From Fimenecus sp052298855 (GTDB lineage Bacteria > Bacillota > Clostridia > Oscillospirales > Acutalibacteraceae), in assembly GCA_052298855.1 (NCBI GenBank), contig DAVZXP010000008.1, positions 71,276-135,275 on the forward strand: a stretch of 64,000 nt of DNA, in the 5' to 3' direction. Position 1 is the first letter of the stretch; every line of letters starts with the position of its first letter. Positions 49,853 to 58,987 of this stretch are shown piece by piece. A model generated the notes under the pieces. It saw only the letters and a list, made by a program, of their open reading frames with translations. It was not told the origin of the DNA and made no database searches. The translations under genes were made by a program, and so were the position numbers.

Positions 49853-51511
49853 TCACTCTACCGATATAATGAAATAATACACGGGTTGTCCGCCCGGAAT
49901 TACATTTATTTCTATATTCGGAAATCTCTCCGAAAGTCTTTCGCTCAAACGCTTTGCCGTCGCCTCGTCCGTTTCCTCGCCGTAATACACGGTGATGAAT
50001 GACGCATTGTATTTTTTAGCCAAGCGTCTTGCGGTACGGTATGCGGCATTTACAATATCATCCTCAACAAGGGTGATTTTGCCGTCCTCCATACCGAGAA
50101 TTTGTCCCTTTTTAATCTTCTGACCGAATGCCTCGCTGTCCCTTGCGGCAAACGTAACCTGTGCCGTGTGAACCGCCTCGGCAGCCTTCATCATATTCAA
50201 AAGGTTATTCTCTACGTCCTCTGTTTCCGAGAAATTGAGCATTGCGCTGACTCCCTGTGTGAGAGTCTTTGTCTGAAGAACGGAAACCTTCCTGTCTGCA
50301 AGGTTTACCGTCTGTTCCGCCGCCATAATAATATTTTTATTGTTGGGAAGCACAAAAACGTGCCTTGCCGGTGTCGCCTCGATAGCCGATAAAATGTCAT
50401 CGGTGCTCGGATTCATTGTCTGACCGCCCGAAACTATATTATCTGCGCCGAGTTCCTTAAACAATTCAACAAAACCGTCGCCTGCGGCAACCGAAACAAA
50501 ACCGTAATCCTTTGTCGGCTCGACAGGTGCTTTTGCCTGCTCGGAGGGCTTAATTCCCTCCTTTGCGTTTTCCGTGCCACGGTCTGCGTTCCTGTGCTGG
50601 AAGCGCATATTATCGATTTTTATGTTTGTAAGCGGACCGCATTTAAGAGCCGCCTGAATTACATTACCCGGCTCGTTCGAGTGAACGTGCACCTTGATAA
50701 TATCGTCGTCCTCAACGACAACAACACAATCGCCGATTGACTCAAGATATGCTTTGAGAGCCGCCGCATTCGACTTTGCGTTTTTCTCTCTGTTTATTAA
50801 AAACTCGCTGCAATAACCGAATTTAATATCACCCGAAGCCGCCGCAACAACGCTTTTGTCCGATTTTGCGTTATCCTTTTTGTCAAGCGTTTCAATAGGC
50901 TCAACAGTCTTGCCTTCCTCGATAACGCTCAGCATTCCCTCAAGAATAAAAATAAAGCCCTGTCCGCCTGCGTCCACAACGCCTGCCTGCTTGAGCACGG
51001 GAAGCATTTCGGGTGTTTTCATAAGTGCGTCTTTTGCCGCTTCGTAAGCCGTTTTAAGAACAGCCTTGCAATCTGTTTCCTGCGTGTTTTTGACAGCCTC
51101 CGCCGCCATTCTGATAACCGTGAGAATTGTTCCCTCGGTAGGCTTCATAACCGCCTTATAAGCCGACTCCTTGCCGAGTTCAAGAGCTTTTGCAAGCGTC
51201 CTGCCGTCTGCCGAGTCCATACCCTTAAAGCCGTTTGAAATTCCTCTGAATATAAGAGAAAGTATAACTCCTGAGTTGCCTCTTGCGCCCCTGAGCAATG
51301 CCGCCGCAGCCTTTGCGGAAACACTTGCTATATCCGTCTGCTCACAAACCTGAAGTTCTCTTGCCGCCGCCGAAATAGTCATTGACATATTCGTACCCGT
51401 ATCGCCGTCGGGAACGGGGAAAACATTAAGAGCGTCAACCTCTTGTCTGTGATTTACTATATTGTTTGCGCCCGAAATCAGCGCCTGCTTGAAAATGATA
51501 CCGTTAAGCAT
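49853..51511 (-). CDS. fakA: Fatty acid kinase ATP-binding subunit FakA (DAK2 domain)
   Basis: Phosphorylates FakB-bound fatty acids, feeding exogenous fatty acids into phospholipid synthesis. N-terminal DAK2 kinase domain with VFPVPDGDTGTNMSMT (about residues 30-45, Mg-binding Asp residues), GNSGVILSLIFRG, then the middle domain and C-terminal FakB-binding YloV-type domain ending near NVIPGGQPVYYFI. The 552-residue length is typical. It is preceded by the Asp23-type gene by 16 bp, the usual YloU-YloV pair. No fakB is in the window. Confidence 0.94.
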   Translation of the reverse strand: MLNGIIFKQALISGANNIVNHRQEVDALNVFPVPDGDTGTNMSMTISAAARELQVCEQTDIASVSAKAAAALLRGARGNSGVILSLIFRGISNGFKGMDSADGRTLAKALELGKESAYKAVMKPTEGTILTVIRMAAEAVKNTQETDCKAVLKTAYEAAKDALMKTPEMLPVLKQAGVVDAGGQGFIFILEGMLSVIEEGKTVEPIETLDKKDNAKSDKSVVAAASGDIKFGYCSEFLINREKNAKSNAAALKAYLESIGDCVVVVEDDDIIKVHVHSNEPGNVIQAALKCGPLTNIKIDNMRFQHRNADRGTENAKEGIKPSEQAKAPVEPTKDYGFVSVAAGDGFVELFKELGADNIVSGGQTMNPSTDDILSAIEATPARHVFVLPNNKNIIMAAEQTVNLADRKVSVLQTKTLTQGVSAMLNFSETEDVENNLLNMMKAAEAVHTAQVTFAARDSEAFGQKIKKGQILGMEDGKITLVEDDIVNAAYRTARRLAKKYNASFITVYYGEETDEATAKRLSERLSERFPNIEINVIPGGQPVYYFIISVE

Positions 51512-51527
51512 TTATATACTACTCCTA

Positions 51528-51887
51528 TTATTCCTTCATTCCGTCAACATAGACGGTAATTCTCTTAACCGTACGCCCTGTCGATTTTTCAACGGTGTAT
51601 CTGACTTTATTTTTAATCGAATCGACAATCGCCTGTATATTGACTCCGTAAGTAACAATAATATGCAAGTCAATAACAAGTTCATCAGCCTCGGCACGTA
51701 CCGATACGCCTTTATCGATATAGTTATTGTGTCTGAAAATAAACTGACGGAGATTTTGTGTCGCTCCGCTGTTTGCCATTCCTGCAACGCCAAAGCACGA
51801 GGTTACCGTGTGACCGATAAGGTCTGCAAAATACTGCTCATGCAATTCTGTTGTTCCGAGATGATTTTCAAATTTAATCATATTCAC
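51528..51887 (-). CDS. Asp23/Gls24 family protein (YloU-like)
   Basis: A 119-residue Asp23 domain protein. Typical are the C-terminal VSVRAEADELVIDLHIIVTYGVNI and the strand-helix NKVRYTVEKSTGRTVKRI. The family acts in membrane-associated envelope homeostasis and is usually coupled to FakA (YloU-YloV in Bacillus), as here. Length is normal. Confidence 0.93.
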   Translation of the reverse strand: MNMIKFENHLGTTELHEQYFADLIGHTVTSCFGVAGMANSGATQNLRQFIFRHNNYIDKGVSVRAEADELVIDLHIIVTYGVNIQAIVDSIKNKVRYTVEKSTGRTVKRITVYVDGMKE

Positions 51888-51965
51888 TGAACCTTTCCGG
51901 CTGTATAATAAAACCCATCACGCTCCGTTTCAGCCACAACGAAACGATAAATCTATCTGCTTTAT

Positions 51966-53471
51966 TTATTCTGCCGATTTTTCCCAATTTTCCATATTGC
52001 CGTAAATGTCAAACGGCGCATATGTAAAGTCCGGCGTAAAGCCCTTTGAATAAGCCGCCATTCCCATTCTGTAGCAAAGCGGAACAAGCGGCATTTCATT
52101 TAAGAACGCATCATTCACAGCTTTAATATCAGCTTGACCGTTCTTAAATGAATTATAAGCGGTGGCAAAGTTTCCGTTTGTATCAATAGTCATTCCCGAC
52201 CTACCGTCAAAAAACGGCGACAAATCAAAATTCTCACAAAGCTTGACCTCTCCGATATACGCTTCGTAATTTCTGCTTAAAACTCTCTGCCTGTAAACGT
52301 CGCCGCTGACAGCATCAACCGTAACCGAAAAGCCACGTTCTCCGAGCTGACGTGCAATTTTCTGTGCCGCCGAAACCCTGAAGCTGTTTTCCGAATTTAC
52401 AAGTATCGAAAATGAAAGCACATTGGTTTGGTCGGTTTTAACTCCGTTTTTCGTATAATAATTATACCCCATTTTTGAAAGAATGGAATCACTTTTTGTC
52501 ACATTTCCCTTTGCCGAGGGAAGCTCCTGTGAAGCGAGCATATTAAAATCGGGATTAAACACGGTAACTGCCGACTTCGCATAGCCCTGATATGCACCCT
52601 GACTTATATCCTCTTTATCGATTGCATAATAAAGTGCCGTGCGTACCGCCGAGGACGAGAGCGCCCCCGTCGGATTTATTCCGAGGAACACGAAATTGTT
52701 GAGCGTAACCGCCCTGTTTTGTGCTACGATCCTCTTGTAATTTCCGCTTGAAAAATCCTCAAACAGATAGTTTATATTTCCTATTTCAACCGCATTCGTG
52801 ATATATTCAAGCTTCTTTATATCGTGAAGCGTTATCCTGCTGATTTTACTTACAATCTCACTTTTCATATTTACCGTGAGCGTTGTGCCGTTTTCAAAAA
52901 CGAAATGTCCCGAGCCCGTAGGAACGGCTTCCGGATTTTCGGCTGTTCCTTGCTTGACTATCGGGAAGGTCAAAATGTTTTGGCAAAGCGAGTCGGGAGC
53001 TGCAAGCGTAAATACGACCGTTGAGCCCGAAGCGTTAACCGAATTGATATTTGAAAGCCTCTGTGAAAACGCAACGGACGCTTTAGCCTTATTAAAAGAG
53101 TAAGCAACATCCTTCGTCGTAACAGCCGTACCGTCGCTGAACACCGCACTTTTAAGCGTAACGTTGACCTTTGTTCCGTCTGTTGTTATGCTGTCTGCAA
53201 GTACAGCCTCAGCCGAATAATCCGATTTTACCGTATAAAGCGGCTGACAGTAAAGCGAAGCCAACGCAATATTTTCGTTGCCTGTTGCGAAATACGGATT
53301 TAGCGAGTCGCTCGTTGCATACGGCAAAATGATTTCCGTCGTCTGCGAATTTCCCGTACCAGTATTTGTGTTTGTTTCTTCCTCCGGAGTTGTCGGAGTA
53401 TTCGTACAAGAGCAAAGCAGTATTGCAACCGCCGTCAATGCACAGCAAAATGCAATTATCCTCTTTTTCAC
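51966..53471 (-). CDS. Extracellular solute-binding lipoprotein, family 5
   Basis: A 501-residue surface lipoprotein of the SBP_bac_5 (oligopeptide/nickel/glycoside-binding) family. Lipobox LLCSC with lipidated Cys22, a Thr/Asn-rich linker to about residue 45, then the two-lobed binding fold; landmarks are LPYATSDSLNPYFATGNENIA near the start, the SDGTAVTTKDVAYSFNKA strand-helix and AVRTALYYAIDKEDI. No permease or ATPase gene adjoins it, so it is an orphan subunit. It lies 16 bp upstream-side of ymdB in the same run. The ligand cannot be inferred. Confidence 0.88.
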   Translation of the reverse strand: MKKRIIAFCCALTAVAILLCSCTNTPTTPEEETNTNTGTGNSQTTEIILPYATSDSLNPYFATGNENIALASLYCQPLYTVKSDYSAEAVLADSITTDGTKVNVTLKSAVFSDGTAVTTKDVAYSFNKAKASVAFSQRLSNINSVNASGSTVVFTLAAPDSLCQNILTFPIVKQGTAENPEAVPTGSGHFVFENGTTLTVNMKSEIVSKISRITLHDIKKLEYITNAVEIGNINYLFEDFSSGNYKRIVAQNRAVTLNNFVFLGINPTGALSSSAVRTALYYAIDKEDISQGAYQGYAKSAVTVFNPDFNMLASQELPSAKGNVTKSDSILSKMGYNYYTKNGVKTDQTNVLSFSILVNSENSFRVSAAQKIARQLGERGFSVTVDAVSGDVYRQRVLSRNYEAYIGEVKLCENFDLSPFFDGRSGMTIDTNGNFATAYNSFKNGQADIKAVNDAFLNEMPLVPLCYRMGMAAYSKGFTPDFTYAPFDIYGNMENWEKSAE

Positions 53472-53487
53472 GGCAGCCGCCTCCTTT

Positions 53488-54270
53488 TTATATACTTATT
53501 CGCTCAACCGAAACAGTTTTTCCGCTTGAACGGTCTATCTCAAATATTATGCCCTGCAAAAGAACGTTATCGTTAGGGTTTTCAAATCTTACAGGCATAT
53601 TTGTACGCATTTTTTCAATCGCAAGCTCGGGCTTAACGCCTATTACCGAAAGTGACGGACCTGTCATTCCGACGTCGGTTATATAGCCCGTTCCGTTTGG
53701 CAAAATCTGTTCATCTGCCGTCTGAACGTGAGTGTGTGTGCCGTACACCGCCGAAACCTTTCCGTCAAGGTAAAATCCAAGTGCCTTTTTTTCCGCCGTT
53801 GCCTCTGCGTGCAAGTCAACAATAATTATGTTTACCTCGTCACGAAGTTTTTTGATTGCCTCGTCCATACAGTCGAAAGGATTTTTAAGGTTTTCCATAT
53901 AGACCGTGCCGAGAACGTTTACAACACCTATTCTGACAAAGCCTTTGTCAACAATCGTATATCCTCTGCCGGGGCAATCCTCCGAATAATTTATAGGACG
54001 TACTATCGAATACGAATTTTCAAGCGTTTCATAAAATTCACGCCGTTTGAACGTATGATTTCCGCCTGTAATGACGTCTGCACCGCTTGCAAAAATATGC
54101 TCACACGAAAAAGCGGTCATTCCGTTTCCGACTGCGGCATTTTCGCCGTTTACAATACAAACATCTATATTTTTTTCTTTTTTAAGTGAGGGCAAAAGCT
54201 CCCTCAATTTTTCACAGCCCACAGCCGAAACAACGTCGCCGACTGCAAGCACCCTTACGGTTTTATTCAT
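53488..54270 (-). CDS. ymdB: YmdB-type metallophosphoesterase
   Basis: A 260-residue dimetal phosphoesterase of the YmdB family (cyclic nucleotide phosphodiesterase influencing sporulation and biofilm decisions in Bacillus). Metal ligands are in AVGDVV, VNGENAA, TGGNHTFKR, DLHAEATAEK and GTHTHVQTADE. It follows rny, the classic partner, after a hairpin terminator. The length is right. Confidence 0.95.
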   Translation of the reverse strand: MNKTVRVLAVGDVVSAVGCEKLRELLPSLKKEKNIDVCIVNGENAAVGNGMTAFSCEHIFASGADVITGGNHTFKRREFYETLENSYSIVRPINYSEDCPGRGYTIVDKGFVRIGVVNVLGTVYMENLKNPFDCMDEAIKKLRDEVNIIIVDLHAEATAEKKALGFYLDGKVSAVYGTHTHVQTADEQILPNGTGYITDVGMTGPSLSVIGVKPELAIEKMRTNMPVRFENPNDNVLLQGIIFEIDRSSGKTVSVERISI

Positions 54271-54303
54271 AATTCACCGATTTCTATATCTGTCATTTAT
54301 CGG

Positions 54304-54330
54304 AAAAAGCCCTGACTGCACAGTCAGGGC
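54304..54330 (-). terminator. Terminator after rny
   Basis: GCCCTGACTG/CAGTCAGGGC perfect 10-bp stem with a 2-nt centre; on the minus strand it is followed by TTTTT (54308-54304). Confidence 0.88.
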
Positions 54331-54340
54331 CGCCGATTTT

Positions 54341-55894
54341 TTATTTTGCGTAATCGACAATGCGATTTTCACGAACGATATTGACCTTGATCTGTCCGGG
54401 ATATTCAAGCTCTTCTTCGATTTTCTTAACTACATCACGTGCAATAAGCACCATTTTATCGTCACTTACAACGTCAGGCTTAACCATTATGCGAACCTCA
54501 CGACCTGCCTGAATTGCGAATGATTTTTCAACGCCTTCAAATGAGCAAGCAATTTCCTCAAGTTTTTCAAGACGCTTAATGTAATTTTGAACATTCTCTC
54601 TTCTTGCACCGGGACGAGCAGCCGAAACTGCGTCAGCCGCCTGAACAAGGCAAGCAACAACGGTTTTTGCTTCAATGTCGCCGTGATGAGCTGCGATTGC
54701 GTGTACCACCTGTTCATTTTCCTTGAACTTTTTAGCATATTCAACGCCGAGCTCAATATGTGTTCCATCCATCTCATGGTCAAGTGCCTTGCCTATATCA
54801 TGGAGAAGGCCTGCACGCTTTGCCGTTTTAACATCAGCACCCAACTCTGCCGCCATAAGTCCTGCAATATACGAAACCTCAAGAGAGTGGCTGAGTACGT
54901 TCTGACCGTAGCTTGTACGATATTTGAGCTTACCGAGAAGCTTTACAAGCTCGGGATGGATACCGTTTACACCTGCGTCGATAACAGCTCTTTCACCTGT
55001 CTGGCGAATTGTCTGCTCAACTTCACGTTTTGACTTTTCATACATTTCCTCAATACGTGCGGGATGTATTCTTCCGTCTGCAATGAGTTTTTCAAGTGTG
55101 AGCCTTGCAATTTCTCTGCGAACAGGCTCAAAGCTTGAAACCGTGATAGCTTCGGGCGTATCGTCAATGATAAGGTCAACACCCGTAATTGTCTCAAGAG
55201 TTCTGACATTTCGACCCTCTCGACCGATAATTCTGCCCTTCATTTCGTCATTGGGCAATGCAACAACAGAAACCGTTGTCTCAGCAGTACAATCCGCAGC
55301 ACAACGCTGAATTGCCGTGGAGATAATCTCCCTTGCGAGCGTATCAGCCTCGTCCTTCGTTCTCTGCTCATAGTCCATAATTTTGACTGCTTTTTCGTGT
55401 GTAAGCTCTTCGTCAAGGTTCTGCAAAAGTACCGCCTTTGCCTGCTCCTTAGTATAGCCCGACACCTTTTCAAGCATATCAAACTGGCTCTTCTTTATAG
55501 ACTCAACCTCCTGCAATTTAGCGTCAACATCTTTGAGCTTTGCATTAAGAGTCTCTTCTTTTTTCTCGATATTTTCTGTCTTTTTATCGAGAGTTTCTTC
55601 TTTTTGAATTATTCTTCTTTCCTGTCTCTGAACCTCGGCACGGCGTTCTTTAATGTCCCTGTCCGCCTCCGATCTGAGAGCGTGAATTTCATCCTTAGCC
55701 TCAAGTATGGATTCTCTTTTCTTGTTCTCAGCTGTCTGAACTGCCTGATTAACTATTCTTGTAGCCTCTTCGGTAGCAGAGCCGATTGCAGCCTCGGCAA
55801 CCTTCTTTCTGTGAAGCTCGCCGAAAATAAATCCTAAAACGCCGCAAACAACCGCAGCGACTATAATGAGTATAACTGAAACCGTAGTATTCAA
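54341..55894 (-). CDS. rny: Ribonuclease Y
   Basis: Membrane-bound endoribonuclease that starts mRNA decay in Firmicutes. N-terminal transmembrane helix (about residues 4-22), a long coiled coil (about 25-175) rich in Glu/Lys/Arg, a KH RNA-binding domain (GRIIGREGRNVRTLE), and an HD domain with the catalytic HD in LLHDIGKALDHE. The start needs care: a GTG at 55906 lies inside the AAGGAGG ribosome site and the ATG at 55902 is out of frame, so a TTG at 55894, 11 bp after the site, is most likely, giving 517 residues starting MNTTVSVILIIV. Confidence 0.95.
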   Translation of the reverse strand: MNTTVSVILIIVAAVVCGVLGFIFGELHRKKVAEAAIGSATEEATRIVNQAVQTAENKKRESILEAKDEIHALRSEADRDIKERRAEVQRQERRIIQKEETLDKKTENIEKKEETLNAKLKDVDAKLQEVESIKKSQFDMLEKVSGYTKEQAKAVLLQNLDEELTHEKAVKIMDYEQRTKDEADTLAREIISTAIQRCAADCTAETTVSVVALPNDEMKGRIIGREGRNVRTLETITGVDLIIDDTPEAITVSSFEPVRREIARLTLEKLIADGRIHPARIEEMYEKSKREVEQTIRQTGERAVIDAGVNGIHPELVKLLGKLKYRTSYGQNVLSHSLEVSYIAGLMAAELGADVKTAKRAGLLHDIGKALDHEMDGTHIELGVEYAKKFKENEQVVHAIAAHHGDIEAKTVVACLVQAADAVSAARPGARRENVQNYIKRLEKLEEIACSFEGVEKSFAIQAGREVRIMVKPDVVSDDKMVLIARDVVKKIEEELEYPGQIKVNIVRENRIVDYAK

Positions 55895-55906
55895 AAAGCA
55901 TTGCAC

Positions 55907-56224
55907 CTCCTTTTGTGATTTTTCAATAAACTTAAATGTCGTTAAAAATTATTAAATCGTTAAATAATTTTCAGATAATGATATTTTCGCATTATAAAAC
56001 ATTATCTTAGATATTTTATAACTTTTTGTACAATATGTCAAGAAATCAAAGGCAGATAACCTTGATTTTTTTATAAATTTTCGGGTGTTGTTAAGGTTCT
56101 CAAAAAACATTTCCGCTTGCTCTGCTGATTTTTATAGACTATAATAGAATAATTCATAAAGAAAGTGGATTCACGGAAAATTGTTGATAGTATATTGAAT
56201 AATAAGAATTAAGGACGATTGAGT
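55907..56224. other. AT-rich divergent intergenic region
   Basis: No gene. It carries the rny promoter (56013-56041) and the ribosome site AAGGACG of the GNAT gene at the right end. I see no further structure. Confidence 0.5.
56013..56041 (-). promoter_or_regulatory. Promoter of rny
   Basis: Minus strand TTGACA (56041-56036), 17-bp spacer, TAAAAT (56018-56013), giving a leader of about 110 nt. Confidence 0.75.
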
Positions 56225-56704
56225 ATGATTTGTAAAGTAACCGAAAGCAGCCAACTTAATGCCTGTTTGAATATAATTCACAAAAGCTTTCAAACAGTCG
56301 CCGTTGATATGGGATTGACAAAAGAAAACTGTCCGAGCTATACGGCGTTTATGCCATTAAAAAAATTACAAGAGCAATTAAAGTGCGGCAATTCTATGTT
56401 TTTGTATGAGTACCGCAACGAGCTTGTCGGCTATTTTTCATTAGAGGTTAACGGCAATAGTGCAGAATTGAATAATTTGTCTGTTTTGCCCGAGTGCAGG
56501 CATTTGGGAATAGGCAAGGAGTTAGTAAGCTTCGCAGTCGATTACTCGAAAAACACACTCGGCGTTAACAAGCTCAAAATAGGAATCGTAGACGAAAACG
56601 CCGTGCTGAAAGAATGGTATGGTAAATTGGGCTTTGTCCACACCGGCACAAAGCACTTTGGGCATTTGCCGTTTACGGTAGGATTTATGGAATTAGATAT
56701 ATGA
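56225..56704 (+). CDS. GNAT family N-acetyltransferase
   Basis: A 159-residue acetyl-CoA-dependent acyltransferase. The CoA-binding motif A is seen as LSVLPECRHLGIGKELV (R-x-x-G-I-G-K in place of the usual Q/R-x-x-G-x-G/A), preceded by the beta4 strand and followed by a second strand LKIGIVDENAVLKEWYGKLGF with the conserved motif B. Substrate unknown; small GNATs of this kind act on amines, amino acids, peptides or antibiotics. It starts the accessory stretch 56.2-59.3 kb. Confidence 0.88.
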   Translation: MICKVTESSQLNACLNIIHKSFQTVAVDMGLTKENCPSYTAFMPLKKLQEQLKCGNSMFLYEYRNELVGYFSLEVNGNSAELNNLSVLPECRHLGIGKELVSFAVDYSKNTLGVNKLKIGIVDENAVLKEWYGKLGFVHTGTKHFGHLPFTVGFMELDI

Positions 56705-56838
56705 AGGGATAACAGCGTGCATGTGCCGACGAACATTTGCGTAATGATAGAAAAACATTAAGATTGTAGTATAAAAAGCCAATATCAGTTCATCTTGCGT
56801 TAATATAAAAATGCTTTGATAATATATAGGAGTTGAAA

Positions 56839-57327
56839 ATGACAGATAAGATAATTATAATCCGTGGCAATTCTGGAAGCGGCAAAACAACCGTTGCAAA
56901 TGAGTTGTGCAAACGGCTTGGAGCAGATTGCATGTTATTGTCTCAAGATGTTATCAGGCGAGACCTGCTACATACAAAAGACGGTGAAAACAGTGTCGCT
57001 ATTGATTTGCTTAAACAACTAATCATATTTGGAAAGGCACACAGCAATATCATAGTACTTGAAGGGATATTAAATTCCCATTGGTATAAACAGTTATTTG
57101 ATTGCATTCGAAAAAATTTCAATAACATCTATGCTTATTATTATGATATTCCCTTTAACGAAACGGTCAAAAGATTTCTGACAAAAAATAATACAGATTA
57201 TACCGCACAAGATATGAAACGTTGGTGGAAGAAAAATGATTTAATTGGATTCAATGAAGAAAAAATCATTTCAAAAGATATGTCCGTCAATGATGTTGTT
57301 GAAATGATATTAAATGATATTAAATGA
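56839..57327 (+). CDS. P-loop kinase-like protein (zeta toxin/nucleoside kinase-like fold)
   Basis: A 162-residue P-loop NTPase. Walker A is IIRGNSGSGKTT at residues 6-17. The Q-D-x-x-R-R-D segment after the second strand (LLSQDVIRRDLL) resembles substrate-binding regions in zeta-toxin and chloramphenicol-phosphotransferase-type kinases; a lid region follows (FNETVKRFLTKNNTD, ending KRWWKKNDLIG). A small-molecule phosphotransferase is likely; substrate cannot be named. No antitoxin gene is adjacent. Ribosome site TAGGAG. It lies just before the first hairpin-array repeat. Confidence 0.8.
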   Translation: MTDKIIIIRGNSGSGKTTVANELCKRLGADCMLLSQDVIRRDLLHTKDGENSVAIDLLKQLIIFGKAHSNIIVLEGILNSHWYKQLFDCIRKNFNNIYAYYYDIPFNETVKRFLTKNNTDYTAQDMKRWWKKNDLIGFNEEKIISKDMSVNDVVEMILNDIK

Positions 57328-57375
57328 TAAAATGTCGTTCATTTCTGTAACGATGCGAAATAACCTTTACCTTTT

Positions 57376-57563
57376 GAGGTCATCTTTATATAGCCTCACT
57401 GTACTCGGCGTGAAATTTTGCCCATGCAAGAGTGATATTTTATTCGCATAAAGCTGCCGCAGGCAATATCACTATGCGCAGCATAATACCACTGCGTAGC
57501 AATACCACTCGCCACAGGCGAATATAACTGAAAAAAGCACTTGCGAATGCAAGTGCTTTTTTT
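57376..57563 (+). repeat. Hairpin-array repeat, copy A, ending in a terminator
   Basis: A string of short palindromes (CGCC-ACA-GGCG, GCCGCAGGC, ATGCGCAGCAT, GCGTAGC) separated by the motif AATATCACT/AATACCACT on the right and its complement AGTGATATT on the left. It closes with AAAAAGCACTTGC-GAAT-GCAAGTGCTTTTT (57533-57562), a strong terminator. The right 130 bp are nearly identical to 59167-59283 apart from one extra module (ACTGCGTAGCAATACC) here. It also shares the left part CTCGGCGTGA.ATTTTTGCC with copy B. Confidence 0.85.
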
Positions 57564-57772
57564 CTTGTGCCCTCTCTGTGCAGTCTTTCGGCAAATGAAG
57601 CGGCAAGCTGCAGCAGCTCATAACGACCCGCAGGCTCTTCGCCTATGTATTCATTATTTTCGTTATAAACATCTACATCTTCGCCGAAACCCGTTACCCC
57701 TTTTTCGGCATACCATTCAAAAAGCTCGTCGGAGACCTCGTTGGATTATCAAAATATATAATCATAATTCCG
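57434..57772 (-). pseudogene. Frameshifted small gene read into the repeat
   Basis: On the minus strand ATG 57768 or so, behind AAGGACGG, begins MIIYFDNP and then runs out of frame; with a one-base shift the continuation is EVSDELFEWYAEKGVTGFGE, DVDVYNENNEYIGEEPAG and RYELLQLAASFAERLHREG. Codon use and composition are clearly protein-like. After that the frame passes into the terminator of repeat copy A and ends at 57440, so the true 3' end has been replaced. I do not recognise the family; the intact protein would be about 70-80 residues. Confidence 0.6.
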
Positions 57773-57997
57773 TCCTTATTTTCTCATACAGCATATTTCA
57801 AAATCGTTTATTTTTATCCCCCAAAAGATATTTTATAAAACAAGCGAAACAGGCAGTCAAAACTTAACACATTATCCAAGCAGAACACCTGATAATCTAA
57901 AACTTTATAGTCTTTTCTGTCAAAATCAATTTTTAGGTTTTAATATTGCTCATTATTGTCACCAAGTTTTGCTTAAAAGTTTCGGTTTATATATTTA

Positions 57998-58936
57998 TCA
58001 CATTAAATTTAACTTTTTAAGTTCTTTCCTCAACCTCTTATTACACAGTAATTCCAAAACCGATCCGCTATGTCCTACTCTCAATCTCATTGATGACTCG
58101 TGCATTGCACCGTAATATGCTACTCTGAAATCCGCATATTTTGAAAGCTGATATTTTGACTTGTAAGTGCTGTATAAATTAAACAAATCTCCCCACATAT
58201 TTCTCAATTGAAACAAATCGTACTCACGGTCTGCCCACATACTGTCGCACGGGTCAATAAATGCAGTCAAATTAAATGAATGTATGTCTGCCATAAAATT
58301 CATTATGTTCATATCACCATGAATAAGTACAGGGGACGTGTTTTCCGCGGGTAATTTGTTAAAAGCTTCGGTTGCATCCAGAAGCAATTGAAAAGATTTT
58401 GAAGGAAACTTCCCCTCTTTCTCCAGTTTTTTCAATCCATCAAGAATCGGCTGTTGCTTTTCTGTGATGTAATAATCGTACCAAGTGTCATAAATAGGAT
58501 TTGACAACTCACCAAATTTTTTATTTGCAACACTGTGCCACTCCAACATACCTGATATAACTTCATCAGCAAATTTCTGCTTTTGACTTTTACTTTTAAG
58601 CAAAAATAGCGGATTCAAAACATTTTCCCCCGGAACAAAAGTCATAGCCAAAAGCGCTGTTTTATCATCTTCGTATGTAAAAATTACATCCGGCATCTTT
58701 ACAGAAGTGTGTTTACCAAGAACACGAAGTTGCTCTGCCTCATGATGTTGATTTCCTTGTAACAAATAGGCTTTTACAGCGATTATATCGCCATTACCAA
58801 GAACAACTTTATACACTTTTCCAAAACTGCCGCCACCGACATATTTTATTGAAGTAACCTTTTGATTAAGTTTTTCTGATACTACATTCGGAACAGTAAG
58901 GAATATATGTTTATCGGAAAGATTTAATTTATTCAT
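57998..58936 (-). CDS. Aminoglycoside-phosphotransferase/fructosamine-kinase-like protein
   Basis: A 312-residue protein-kinase-like phosphotransferase. The N lobe has GGGSFGKVYKVV and the Lys of IAVKAYLL; the catalytic loop is LIHGDMNIMNFM (Asp and following Asn) and the Mg-binding Asp follows in AFIDPCDSMWADREYDL. That last motif, D-P...-R-E-x-D, is typical for APH and fructosamine kinases. The whole set of catalytic residues is intact. Substrate is unknown: sugar-amine repair, an antibiotic or choline-like compound are all possible. It lies between two direct copies of the hairpin-array repeat, with its own promoter. Confidence 0.82.
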   Translation of the reverse strand: MNKLNLSDKHIFLTVPNVVSEKLNQKVTSIKYVGGGSFGKVYKVVLGNGDIIAVKAYLLQGNQHHEAEQLRVLGKHTSVKMPDVIFTYEDDKTALLAMTFVPGENVLNPLFLLKSKSQKQKFADEVISGMLEWHSVANKKFGELSNPIYDTWYDYYITEKQQPILDGLKKLEKEGKFPSKSFQLLLDATEAFNKLPAENTSPVLIHGDMNIMNFMADIHSFNLTAFIDPCDSMWADREYDLFQLRNMWGDLFNLYSTYKSKYQLSKYADFRVAYYGAMHESSMRLRVGHSGSVLELLCNKRLRKELKKLNLM

Positions 58937-58958
58937 ATTCTCATGTCACCTCAATAAA

Positions 58959-58987
58959 ATTATATCGAACATTCAAAGATATTACAA
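58959..58987 (-). promoter_or_regulatory. Promoter of the APH-like kinase gene
   Basis: Minus strand TTGTAA (58987-58982), 17-bp spacer, TATAAT (58964-58959); GAGGTGA ribosome site downstream. Confidence 0.65.

Noticed and set aside
57376..57563. CRISPR-like short repeats (AATAyCACT spaced by short segments)
   Set aside because: Repeats are 8-9 bp, spacers are palindromic and of unequal length, and the array is mirror-symmetric; this is a hairpin array.
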